Under the pieces are notes generated by a model. It saw nothing but the letters and a program-made list of their open reading frames with translations. It was not told the DNA's origin and ran no database searches. DNA of 5,208 nucleotides from Verrucomicrobiota bacterium (lineage in GTDB: Bacteria; Chlamydiota; Chlamydiia; Chlamydiales; FEN-1388), in the NCBI GenBank assembly GCA_018239705.1, contig JAFEGS010000092.1, forward strand, positions 1-5,208, given 5' to 3'. The position numbers and the translations under genes were made by a program. Shown here one piece after another: positions 1 through 5,208 of this stretch; position 1 is the stretch's first letter, and each line of letters starts with the position of its first letter.

Positions 1-182
1 AATCCGAGCATTTCTACATACTCATCAACATTTTTGAAGGTATGGTACGTAGCGGCTCGTTCCCAGAAATAGAAGAGCATCTCTACATAAACTTGTTGCA
101 TGCGTTTGCCATTTGTATAAATTGTACAAAGTCGAGTTAAAAGCATTAAAAGCAACCAGAGATGATATCCGAAAAAGAACAT
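1..182 (-). CDS. Possible N-terminal part of a hypothetical protein, cut by the left window edge
   Basis: On the minus strand a frame opens with ATG at 182, shortly after an in-frame TAG, and stays open for 60 codons to the window edge. The predicted peptide starts MFFFGYHLWLLLMLL, a hydrophobic stretch that could be a membrane segment or signal anchor. A more polar part rich in aromatic residues follows, in which YVEML occurs twice, 23 codons apart. I do not recognise a family. No Shine-Dalgarno sequence is visible before 182 or before the internal ATGs (for example at 101). The opposite strand is also open from 3 to 140 (frame 3), so coding on this strand is not certain. The two YVEML copies differ only by a silent GAA/GAG change on the minus strand, whereas the plus-strand frame reads the same difference as Phe versus Leu. 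That mildly favours the minus strand. This may be a real gene start, a degraded remnant or chance. Confidence 0.3.
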   Translation of the reverse strand, partial: MFFFGYHLWLLLMLLTRLCTIYTNGKRMQQVYVEMLFYFWERAATYHTFKNVDEYVEMLG

Positions 183-246
183 AGAACGCTATGTATGAAT
201 TACCGAACTAGTAGGGTGTGTGATTTAAGAGAATGTGTACACTTCC
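183..246. other. Short intergenic spacer, no feature seen
   Basis: This short AT-leaning stretch lies between the ATPase stop codon and the doubtful left-edge frame. It includes part of a small inverted repeat (ACATAG at 179-184, CTATGT at 189-194, 4-base loop) and a GTGTACAC palindrome near 235-242. Neither is followed by a run of T on the minus strand, so no rho-independent terminator for the ATPase gene is visible here. Confidence 0.5.
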
Positions 247-1578
247 TCAGGAAAACGCGCGTAACAGGTCTGATGCCAGATAGAGCGGATAGCGATGCAC
301 GCCGGTTTGCTCATTTACCTGAAGGGTGTTTGCGCTGAAAATAACTCGGGATGGAGAGTGATATTTAGCTGCGAATATATGGAGGCTTTTTGCGTGCGTT
401 ACTCCTCCTGATTTTACCTCTATTGGGATTGCTTTCCCATCTGCCTGCAGTAAAAATTCGATCTCTGCAGTATTTTCTTGCCAGCTATAGAGCTGTTTTT
501 GTCCACTGACGAGCAGTTCTTGCGCTACAAAATTTTCAGCAAAGTAGCCTTTGTATGATCCGTAATCTTGCGCAAGAATCTCTCTCGGTTCAAGATTACT
601 TAATGCTCCTAAAATACCAATATCGAAGAGAAAAAGCTTAAAGGTATTTTCTTGTGAATAGGCAGAAAATGGGAGCTTACCTGAGTTTACTATGCGCGCT
701 TTTATAATGAGTCCGGCCTTTTCTAGCCAGTCAATGGCTCCTGCTAACCGATCGTAGCGATTTAATCCGGCTACTGCGTCTTTAAAAATAAATTTTTTCG
801 CAGATCCGTCTTGAGATTTGCCCAGCTGCTCAGGGACAGAATGCCAGAGGCGGTCAAGGTGCATAGCATTAATTTTTCCGGAATGCTTTGCCATGTCCGC
901 CAGGTACATCACAATGATTTCATTTTGTAGCTTTCGAGAGGCTTTACAGGCTTCATACAGGTCATCTTTTGTTTGAGAGAAGGTCTGTACTACTTCAGGA
1001 AGTCCACCTGTGATAAAATACCATTTGAGCCTTTCCCACAAGTGTTCATGGACAAATTGAGGGATGTTTTTGGTAGATATGGCAGCGTCGTAGTAGGGGA
1101 GTGAGCGTTCATCACCAATTGCTTCTAAAAACTCTCTAAACGATAAGGGATACATTGAGAGGATATTTACCTTGCCAACCGGGAAAGAAACAGGTCCCAA
1201 ATGCACTCCTAAAAGAGATCCCGCGCTACAGACGGCTATCTCAGGCATCTCTTCTTCGAAGTACTTTAAGCTTGTAAGTGCTCTTGGACACTCTTGGATT
1301 TCATCAAAGATCAAAAGATCGTTTTTTAGATCAATTGAGGTATCTGCATGGAAGGATAGTTTTTGCGTTACTGTTTTTGGGTCGATATCTCCAGCGAATG
1401 CACTGTGTAAGGCCTTGCTCTTCTCAAAATTGAAATAATGGCTTCTTGGGAAAAACCTGCGACCAAATTCCTGTAAAATATAGGTTTTGCCCACCTGTCT
1501 TGCGCCTCGCAAGATGAGTGGTTTTCGCTTCTTGTCCTCTTTCCAGTCCCTAAGGCTATTAAAAATTGATCGCTTCAT
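247..1578 (-). CDS. AAA_14 / DUF4143 family ATPase
   Basis: A 443-residue P-loop ATPase of the AAA_14 plus DUF4143 family, which is widespread in bacteria and archaea and whose physiological role is mostly unknown. Walker A is GARQVGKT (residues 25-32), Walker B is LLIFDEIQ (88-95, D92/E93), and CSAGSLLG (117-124) fits the sensor-1 region. The C-terminal half carries the DUF4143 region, with WQENTAEIEFLL (366-377) and IPIEVKSG (384-391). The acidic pair E372/E374 and the E387-x-K389 pattern resemble the PD-(D/E)XK nuclease-like fold seen in this family. The length is normal. The frame is open upstream for 77 more codons, but that extension would run through the palindrome and into the MarR gene. 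The ATG at 1578 begins MKRSIFNSLRDWKEDKKRKP, the usual family beginning. An alternative ATG at 1605 (MPLCAKIKT) is possible; neither has a good Shine-Dalgarno. The protein is cytoplasmic and the gene is divergent from the MarR-GNAT gene. Family assignment is secure; function is not. Confidence 0.88.
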   Translation of the reverse strand: MKRSIFNSLRDWKEDKKRKPLILRGARQVGKTYILQEFGRRFFPRSHYFNFEKSKALHSAFAGDIDPKTVTQKLSFHADTSIDLKNDLLIFDEIQECPRALTSLKYFEEEMPEIAVCSAGSLLGVHLGPVSFPVGKVNILSMYPLSFREFLEAIGDERSLPYYDAAISTKNIPQFVHEHLWERLKWYFITGGLPEVVQTFSQTKDDLYEACKASRKLQNEIIVMYLADMAKHSGKINAMHLDRLWHSVPEQLGKSQDGSAKKFIFKDAVAGLNRYDRLAGAIDWLEKAGLIIKARIVNSGKLPFSAYSQENTFKLFLFDIGILGALSNLEPREILAQDYGSYKGYFAENFVAQELLVSGQKQLYSWQENTAEIEFLLQADGKAIPIEVKSGGVTHAKSLHIFAAKYHSPSRVIFSANTLQVNEQTGVHRYPLYLASDLLRAFS

Positions 1579-1599
1579 AGTCTTGATTTTTGCACATAA

Positions 1600-1643
1600 T
1601 GGCATTTTTTGGTACCAATTTTTGTCAAATTTGGCATTTTTTG
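1600..1643. repeat. Pair of 12-bp direct repeats upstream of the ATPase gene
   Basis: TGGCATTTTTTG occurs exactly at 1600-1611 and again at 1632-1643, with starts 32 bp apart (about three helical turns). Between them sits the palindrome TTGGTACCAA (1609-1618). The repeats lie just upstream of the ATPase start at 1578, and the first copy includes the alternative ATG at 1605. Two same-face copies could be a regulator site, but half of each unit is a T-run, so chance is a real alternative. Confidence 0.3.
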
Positions 1644-1681
1644 TGAGCAAACAGGAGAATAACGAATAGGTTGCATAAAAA

Positions 1682-1711
1682 TTGGGTGGTATGCCAGAAT
1701 AGTTGTAATAT
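1682..1711 (+). promoter_or_regulatory. Possible sigma-70 type promoter of the MarR-GNAT/csaA pair
   Basis: TTGGGT (1682-1687) and TAATAT (1706-1711), spaced by 18 bp, are a weak match to -35 and -10 elements (3/6 and 4/6). The -10 lies inside the palindrome, and transcription would begin about a dozen bases before the ATG at 1730. The assignment rests mainly on position and on fit with the overlapping operator-like site. Confidence 0.28.
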
Positions 1712-1720
1712 ACAACTATT
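1698..1720. promoter_or_regulatory. Palindromic operator-like site, probably bound by the MarR-family regulator
   Basis: AATAGTTGTA (1698-1707) and TACAACTATT (1711-1720) are exact reverse complements separated by ATA, making a 23-bp near-perfect palindrome that ends 9 bases before the MarR-GNAT start codon. MarR-family dimers typically bind palindromes of about this size over their own promoters, so autoregulation is the natural inference. Because the site lies between divergent genes, it could also influence the ATPase gene on the minus strand. The symmetry is directly visible; the binding protein is inferred. An RNA hairpin is less likely, as there is no T-run and the stem is AU-rich. Confidence 0.7.
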
Positions 1721-1729
1721 TGGTGGTGC

Positions 1730-2743
1730 ATGGAACATCTTGTGTGTGAAGAGGTTAACCAATTAAGGCAGGACGCAAGGAGCGTTGTGCGCGAACTGGG
1801 TCTACTCAATGATGCCTATTTTGAAATTGGAGTTACGCTGGCTGAGCGGCATCTTCTTATTGAACTCAATACGTGCCAAGCTCCGACGATGGGAGAGATA
1901 GCCGAACGCCTGCTTTTAGATAAATCCACCATCAGTCGTTTAGTTGCTAAGGCCGTCAAAAAGGGGTATGTCACCTGCTTCTCAGATGCACACGATAAGA
2001 GAAAGAAGTTTCTCTCTCTCTCAGAGCGAGGAAAAAGCGTGCTGGAGGCCTTTGAGCCAATTGCCTTTACGCAAACCAGAGAGGCACTCCTGATGCTGTC
2101 TCAAGGCCAAGTGGAGACGGTCTACAGGGGAGTTTCTCTCTATGCAGAGGGGCTCAAAAGAGCTCGTCTACAAGACCGCCAAAAGGCTGACGCTTTGCCA
2201 GCAAAAGTGGAAAGCTTACCAGAAATTACAGAGCAGCTACTGTCCCATGGGTATCTCTTAGAGGTTTTTGACTCGAAAGATGAGACTGGTCTTTATGAGA
2301 TATTTCAGGAGGTGGTGAGTTCCGGCTCCCAATTTATCATCGAGAATGCTTCCTTAGAGGAGTTTCGTAAACAGTTTTTTACTGATCACCTCTATGTTTG
2401 CCGATCATCCTCAGGAGATGTCGTGGGCGGTTTTTACATTAAGCCAAATTATTCGGGAAGAGCGAGCCATATTGCCAATGCAGCCTATATGGTACGCACG
2501 TCGCATCGAGGCAAGGGGCTTGGAGCTCTCCTTGTGAAAGCCTCTTTACATCTTGCAAAAGGCCTTGGGTTTGAGGCCATGCAGTTCAATATGGTATTGA
2601 GTGAAAATCGTATTGCTCTCAGGCTGTACAAAAAGCTTGGGTTTACGATTGTAGGAACCATTCCAGACGCTGTTCGAACTCTTGATGGCGGTCATCAAGA
2701 GGGGTATATTATGTATCGTAAATTAGGGGAAAGCTATGAGTGA
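1730..2743 (+). CDS. MarR-family regulator fused to a GNAT acetyltransferase
   Basis: A 337-residue two-domain protein. Residues about 15-145 form a MarR-type winged helix: helix-turn-helix at 53-81 (TMGEIAERLLLDKSTISRL and onward) and a wing containing SDAHDKRKKFLSLSERG (85-101), where the charged D-x-R-like turn is typical. Residues about 165-332 are a GNAT N-acetyltransferase with the acetyl-CoA loop HRGKGLGALL (259-268) and the motif-B segment SENRIALRLYKKLGF (291-305). MarR-GNAT fusions are a known architecture, but their substrates are generally unknown, so none is assigned here. ATG 1730 is the first start after an in-frame TAA at 1706. The only Shine-Dalgarno-like sequence is a weak, close GGTGG (1722-1726), so translation may be modest or nearly leaderless. 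The palindrome at 1698-1720 suggests autoregulation. The 3' end overlaps csaA by 8 bases, implying one transcript. A ligand-sensing role that couples DNA binding with acetylation is inference. Confidence 0.9.
   Translation: MEHLVCEEVNQLRQDARSVVRELGLLNDAYFEIGVTLAERHLLIELNTCQAPTMGEIAERLLLDKSTISRLVAKAVKKGYVTCFSDAHDKRKKFLSLSERGKSVLEAFEPIAFTQTREALLMLSQGQVETVYRGVSLYAEGLKRARLQDRQKADALPAKVESLPEITEQLLSHGYLLEVFDSKDETGLYEIFQEVVSSGSQFIIENASLEEFRKQFFTDHLYVCRSSSGDVVGGFYIKPNYSGRASHIANAAYMVRTSHRGKGLGALLVKASLHLAKGLGFEAMQFNMVLSENRIALRLYKKLGFTIVGTIPDAVRTLDGGHQEGYIMYRKLGESYE
2725..2730 (+). promoter_or_regulatory. Ribosome binding site of csaA inside the MarR-GNAT coding end
   Basis: AGGGGA lies 5 bases before the ATG at 2736. 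It is the strongest Shine-Dalgarno match on the plus-strand pair and sits inside the last codons of the upstream gene. It settles the csaA start and allows translation independent of, or coupled to, the upstream reading frame. Confidence 0.75.
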
Positions 2744-3092
2744 AGAAAAGGCAGTTGTCTCTAAAGAAGAGACCTTCGATAAGTTAGAAATTCGACTAGG
2801 GCGTGTGTTGCAGGTGGAAGAGGAGCCAACTGCTCCAAAAAAGGCCTATAAACTGAAGGTCGATTTTGGAAAATTTGGTATTAGGACGAGTGTGGGAAGG
2901 TTCACCCAGCACGAGCCGGTTGAGTTAAAAGACAAACTTGTTTTAGGCGTCTTGAATTTTCCTCCAAGGCAGGTTGGAGAGACAATTTCAGATGTATTAA
3001 TTCTGGGCGTGCAATATCCCAAAGCAGAAAGCGGGGAAGCCACCTACATCACCCCTGCAGCTGATGCGAAAATTGGAGGAAAGCTGTTTTAA
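2736..3092 (+). CDS. csaA: CsaA-like tRNA-binding-domain protein
   Basis: A 118-residue single-domain protein of the tRNA-binding OB-fold family (COG0073, related to the C-terminal domain of methionyl-tRNA synthetase). It matches the CsaA pattern along its length: FDKLEIRLGRV (14-24), KLKVDFG (39-45), a TSVGRFT stretch (51-57) where Bacillus CsaA has the SSAQIT region, NFPPRQVG (74-81), DVLILGV (86-92) and a C-terminal ITPAADAKIGGK. Family CsaA proteins are homodimeric, bind tRNA and have been described as export-related chaperones; the true role remains unclear. The N-terminal dozen residues are a short, charged extension relative to the Bacillus protein. The start is fixed by AGGGGA at 2725-2730. 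The gene overlaps the MarR-GNAT frame by ATGAGTGA, which implies co-transcription and probable translational coupling. Its TAA overlaps the convergent kdpD stop codon. No terminator hairpin follows. Confidence 0.9.
   Translation: MSEEKAVVSKEETFDKLEIRLGRVLQVEEEPTAPKKAYKLKVDFGKFGIRTSVGRFTQHEPVELKDKLVLGVLNFPPRQVGETISDVLILGVQYPKAESGEATYITPAADAKIGGKLF
3089..3092. other. TTAA shared by two convergent stop codons
   Basis: The self-complementary TTAA gives TAA on the plus strand (3090-3092, end of csaA) and TAA on the minus strand (3091-3089, end of the kdpD-like gene). The two coding regions overlap tail to tail by 4 bases with no intergenic space, so each mRNA must end inside, or run through, the other gene unless termination is factor-dependent. 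Confidence 0.9.
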
Positions 3093-5014
3093 GGCAGATG
3101 TTTAAGTGATACGACGAGCTGCTGTCCGACAGAGTGAATAAAGTTTTTCTCTTCGATGGTGAGGGGCCTGTCTTCCTTTGGGCGATAGGCAAAGACGCCT
3201 GCCACGTGTTTAAAGCCTTTAATTGGTAGGTAGAGATTTTTTGATGCGGGGAGGTTGGTTGTCGACCAGCCTGCCTCTGCTTCATTTTCAAAAGACCACA
3301 GAGCTGCCGCTTTTTCATTGTCATCGGTGAGTAAGCCTGATGAGGTCACGCAGGTGAGCTCTTTTCCTCCTGGGGGCTGAACGAAGAGCTCAAACGTTCC
3401 ATGCATCAGCTTGCCTAAGCTGTCCGTAACAGTTTTGGTTGCCTCTTGTGCAGATGTTGCAGTGGCAATGCTACTCACAATATCGTACAGAGAGGTAACT
3501 GTCGCTTCTCTTGTGCTCAGCATTTCTTTTTCAACTCTTGCTCTATCGATCAAAGTTCCTGCAACAACGGCTGTTAAAAGATAGAGAGCAAGTATCATCT
3601 GATCTTCATCAGAGGGGATGTTAAAAGAGGATTTTTCCGGGATAAAGAAATACCACCATATGAAGGCATAGAGACAGCTTGAGAAATAGATAGGCCCTTT
3701 TCGTAAAAACATACTCAAAAAAAGAATACCAATTAAGAAGATAAAGCCAATGACTTTATAGCCGATGACGGGGTGTAGGAGGTAATTGACACCTGCCAGG
3801 AGCAAAATGGAGCCGGTGGCTATGAGATACTGCGAGTAGAGGATTTTGTGTTTCGGCTTTTCATAGGGCTTATCGATCTGTTCTTGTCTGATCACGTGGA
3901 TATCGGTGTCGCTGGACTGGACGGCAAGCCTGTCTAGGATGGATGGTTTGGCAAGTATGTTGTAGAATAATTTTTGAGGAGATCTGCCGATAATAATCTG
4001 TGTGATATTTTTTTGCTGAGAGATCTTCTGAATAGCCTCTACAATATCGGGCGCCCTTGTGGTGATGACTTCAGCTCCAAGATCGCGTGCGAGGATGATA
4101 TTTTTATCCAGCATGTGCGTATCTTTGTCGGTAAGCTCTCTTCCATCGTTAACATGCAGGGCAATCCACGGCGCATTGAGGATGAAGGCGAGCCTCTTTG
4201 TTGTTCTGATCAGCTTTTGAGAGTGGGGGCTATGGCTCACGGCAACGAGGAGCCGCTCTCGAGGCTTCCATTTTTGCCTCTCTACGATGGCCGACATTTC
4301 GTGCAGTTCATGGTCGACCTTTTCAGCGGCATAGCGCATGATGATCTCTCTGAGCGCTGTCAGGCGATCTTTTTGGAAAAAATTGTCGATGGCAACTCTT
4401 GATTGCCCTCCAAGGTAGACCTTGCCCTGATTGAGGCGTTTGATAAGCTCATCCGGAGAGAGGTCTATCAGCTTGATTGCAGAGGCCATTTCGATAACCA
4501 GGTCGGGCACTGTCTCTCTAATAGTAATGTTGGCGATGTTCTCAACGATATCTTTGAGGCTGTCGATGTGCTGTACATTGAGAGTTGTGTAGACATTGAT
4601 GCCTTTGTCGAGTAGCTCTACGACGTCTTGCCACCGCTTGAGATGGCGCGATCCGGGTATGTTTGTATGAGCAAGCTCATCTACCAGCACAAGATGTGGC
4701 GCAAGAGAGAGGGTCTTTTCGAGGTCAAACTCTTTAAAGGTCTTTCCTTTGTAGGTTACTTGCCTTTCGGGGATGACTTGCAGGCCCTCCAGAAGGGCTG
4801 CCGTCTCATGACGTCCATGTGTTTCGACCGTTCCAATAACAACTTCATACCCTGCGTGTTTTAGCTCTTGTGCCTCTTCGAGCATCGCATAGGTCTTACC
4901 AACACCGGCCGACATGCCAAGAAATATTTTTAATTGACCTCTGTGCCTTTTCTCTTCTTCATTCGTGATGGCCTGCAGCAGCTCATCTGGAGTGCGTGTC
5001 TCTCTATCGTCCAT
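3089..5014 (-). CDS. kdpD: KdpD-like membrane protein lacking the histidine-kinase core
   Basis: A 641-residue protein colinear with the sensory part of KdpD, the potassium/turgor sensor of the Kdp system. Domains in order: KdpD N-terminal ATPase-like domain (about 22-230) with Walker A GMSAGVGKT (33-41), LVLVDELAH (108-116) and TNIPGSRHLKRWQDV (117-131); Usp domain (about 254-376, IIGRSPQ near 341-347); four predicted membrane helices (about 393-413, 416-436, 442-459, 472-489); and a GAF-like domain (about 505-638). E. coli KdpD is 894 residues. This one stops where HisKA would begin, so the phospho-accepting His and the ATP-binding kinase domain are absent. The arginine cluster after the fourth helix is thin (R491, R493, R502). 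The frame extends upstream to 5071, but ATG 5014 (MDDRETRTPDELL) fits the family start and has AGG 4 bases upstream, whereas 5071 has none. The C-terminus meets csaA tail to tail. It may be a partner-dependent sensor or regulator; no kdpE or kdpABC is in view. Confidence 0.87.
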   Translation of the reverse strand: MDDRETRTPDELLQAITNEEEKRHRGQLKIFLGMSAGVGKTYAMLEEAQELKHAGYEVVIGTVETHGRHETAALLEGLQVIPERQVTYKGKTFKEFDLEKTLSLAPHLVLVDELAHTNIPGSRHLKRWQDVVELLDKGINVYTTLNVQHIDSLKDIVENIANITIRETVPDLVIEMASAIKLIDLSPDELIKRLNQGKVYLGGQSRVAIDNFFQKDRLTALREIIMRYAAEKVDHELHEMSAIVERQKWKPRERLLVAVSHSPHSQKLIRTTKRLAFILNAPWIALHVNDGRELTDKDTHMLDKNIILARDLGAEVITTRAPDIVEAIQKISQQKNITQIIIGRSPQKLFYNILAKPSILDRLAVQSSDTDIHVIRQEQIDKPYEKPKHKILYSQYLIATGSILLLAGVNYLLHPVIGYKVIGFIFLIGILFLSMFLRKGPIYFSSCLYAFIWWYFFIPEKSSFNIPSDEDQMILALYLLTAVVAGTLIDRARVEKEMLSTREATVTSLYDIVSSIATATSAQEATKTVTDSLGKLMHGTFELFVQPPGGKELTCVTSSGLLTDDNEKAAALWSFENEAEAGWSTTNLPASKNLYLPIKGFKHVAGVFAYRPKEDRPLTIEEKNFIHSVGQQLVVSLKHLP

Positions 5015-5087
5015 ATAACCTATCAATTCTATTGCACATATACTCAATGATGGTTTAGTCTGCCAGAGCATTCATGAGGAAATGAGT
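5015..5087. promoter_or_regulatory. Divergent intergenic region between kdpD and the exported-protein gene
   Basis: Only 73 bases separate the two divergent start codons, so both promoters should lie here, probably overlapping. On the minus strand TAGAAT, a 5/6 match to a -10 element, occurs shortly before the kdpD start, but no good -35 is 16-18 bp upstream of it. On the plus strand TTGCAC (5032-5037) with TTTAGT (5054-5059) is a weak pair. No palindrome long enough to name an operator was seen. Confidence 0.35.
5076..5080 (+). promoter_or_regulatory. Ribosome binding site of the exported-protein gene
   Basis: GAGGA lies 7 bases before the ATG at 5088. It decides between two in-frame ATGs: the one at 5082 is only one base from the site and is too close, so 5088 is preferred. 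Confidence 0.72.
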
Positions 5088-5208
5088 ATGAAATCTCGAT
5101 TTTTTAGTTTTATCTCTCTCTGCCTTATAGCGACAGTTCAGCTCCTTGCTACTCCTACATCACTTTTATGGACCAACTGTACAACCGACGTGCAGCCCAC
5201 AGGCGTCC
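5088..5208 (+). CDS. Exported protein, N-terminal part only (cut by the right window edge)
   Basis: Forty codons are visible with no stop before the window end. The product starts MKSRFFSFISLCLIATVQLL: basic residues K2 and R4, then a hydrophobic core and a plausible signal peptidase I site after LLA (residue 21), giving a mature protein beginning near TPTSLLWTNCTTDVQPTG. C12 is inside the hydrophobic core without a convincing lipobox, so a lipoprotein is unlikely. The family cannot be named from this much. A periplasmic or outer-membrane protein such as a porin-like barrel is a reasonable guess, because some Gram-negative kdp loci carry a porin-like gene near kdpD, but this is inference. The gene is divergent from kdpD across a 73-base gap and has a good Shine-Dalgarno (GAGGA, 5076-5080). 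Confidence 0.7.
   Translation, partial: MKSRFFSFISLCLIATVQLLATPTSLLWTNCTTDVQPTGV

Noticed and set aside
3..140. Plus-strand frame ending at TAA 138-140 as the tail of a gene entering from the left
   Set aside because: It is open and protein-like but only 45 codons long, has no family resemblance, and competes with the minus-strand frame, where the internal repeat difference is silent. It is not excluded but not supportable.
179..194. Hairpin ACATAG-AACG-CTATGT as a terminator
   Set aside because: The stem is short and AT-rich with no following T-run on either strand.
1606..1628. Exact TTGACA on the minus strand as the -35 of an ATPase promoter
   Set aside because: The sequence 16-18 bp downstream (ATGCCA region) does not resemble a -10 element; the nearest AT-rich candidate is more than 20 bp away.
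1172..1669. Plus-strand open frames of 88 and 60 residues
   Set aside because: They are antisense shadows of the ATPase gene and its upstream region, with no ribosome site or family resemblance.
1579..1809. 77-codon N-terminal extension of the ATPase frame on the minus strand
   Set aside because: It runs through the palindrome and into the MarR-GNAT coding start, has no family-like sequence, and the canonical family beginning is at ATG 1578.
2846..3324. Minus-strand frames of 65 and 91 residues over csaA and the end of kdpD, considered as leftover kinase domain
   Set aside because: Neither shows an H-box, N-box or G-box. The first is antisense to csaA and the second is a frame-shifted shadow of kdpD.
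3974..4864. Three plus-strand open frames (3974-4402, 4403-4615, 4628-4864)
   Set aside because: They lie entirely within the well-conserved KdpD coding sequence on the other strand and have no recognisable domains.
5015..5071. 19-residue N-terminal extension of the KdpD-like frame starting at ATG 5071
   Set aside because: No Shine-Dalgarno precedes 5071 and it would leave 16 bases to the divergent start codon; MDDRETRTPDELL at 5014 fits KdpD family beginnings and has a short AGG upstream.

Overview
The window looks like ordinary bacterial chromosome from a Gram-negative-type organism with moderate GC. It holds four complete genes, one partial gene entering at the right edge and a doubtful partial reading frame at the left edge. 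I saw no rRNA, tRNA, CRISPR array, insertion sequence or phage gene. The taxon cannot be fixed from the sequence alone. The combination of a DUF4143-type ATPase, a KdpD without its kinase half and an exported protein next to kdpD would suit an environmental member of the Chlamydiae, but that is a weak impression and not a call.

Layout. Positions 1-246 hold no convincing gene; a short open frame on the minus strand (182 to the left edge) may be the start of one. Positions 247-1578 (minus) encode a 443-residue AAA_14/DUF4143 ATPase. A roughly 150-bp divergent intergenic region follows. It contains a near-perfect 23-bp palindrome immediately before a MarR-GNAT fusion gene (1730-2743, plus). The fusion overlaps a csaA-like tRNA-binding-domain gene (2736-3092, plus) by 8 bases, so the two form a tightly coupled pair. 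csaA converges on a kdpD-like gene (3089-5014, minus), and a single TTAA supplies the stop codons of both. A gene for an exported protein starts at 5088 on the plus strand, divergent from kdpD, and runs off the window.

How the parts may work together. The MarR domain probably binds the palindrome at its own promoter and so controls both its fused acetyltransferase and CsaA. The divergent ATPase could share this control region, though no promoter for it is clear. The KdpD-like protein keeps the N-terminal KdpD ATPase-like domain, the Usp domain, four membrane helices and a GAF-like domain, and stops just before the histidine-kinase core would begin. It therefore cannot be a self-contained sensor kinase. 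No kdpE or kdpABC gene lies in the window.

The most interesting points are the kinase-less KdpD architecture, the shared-stop convergent overlap and the operator-like palindrome. I found no clear evidence of an entirely new multi-gene system.
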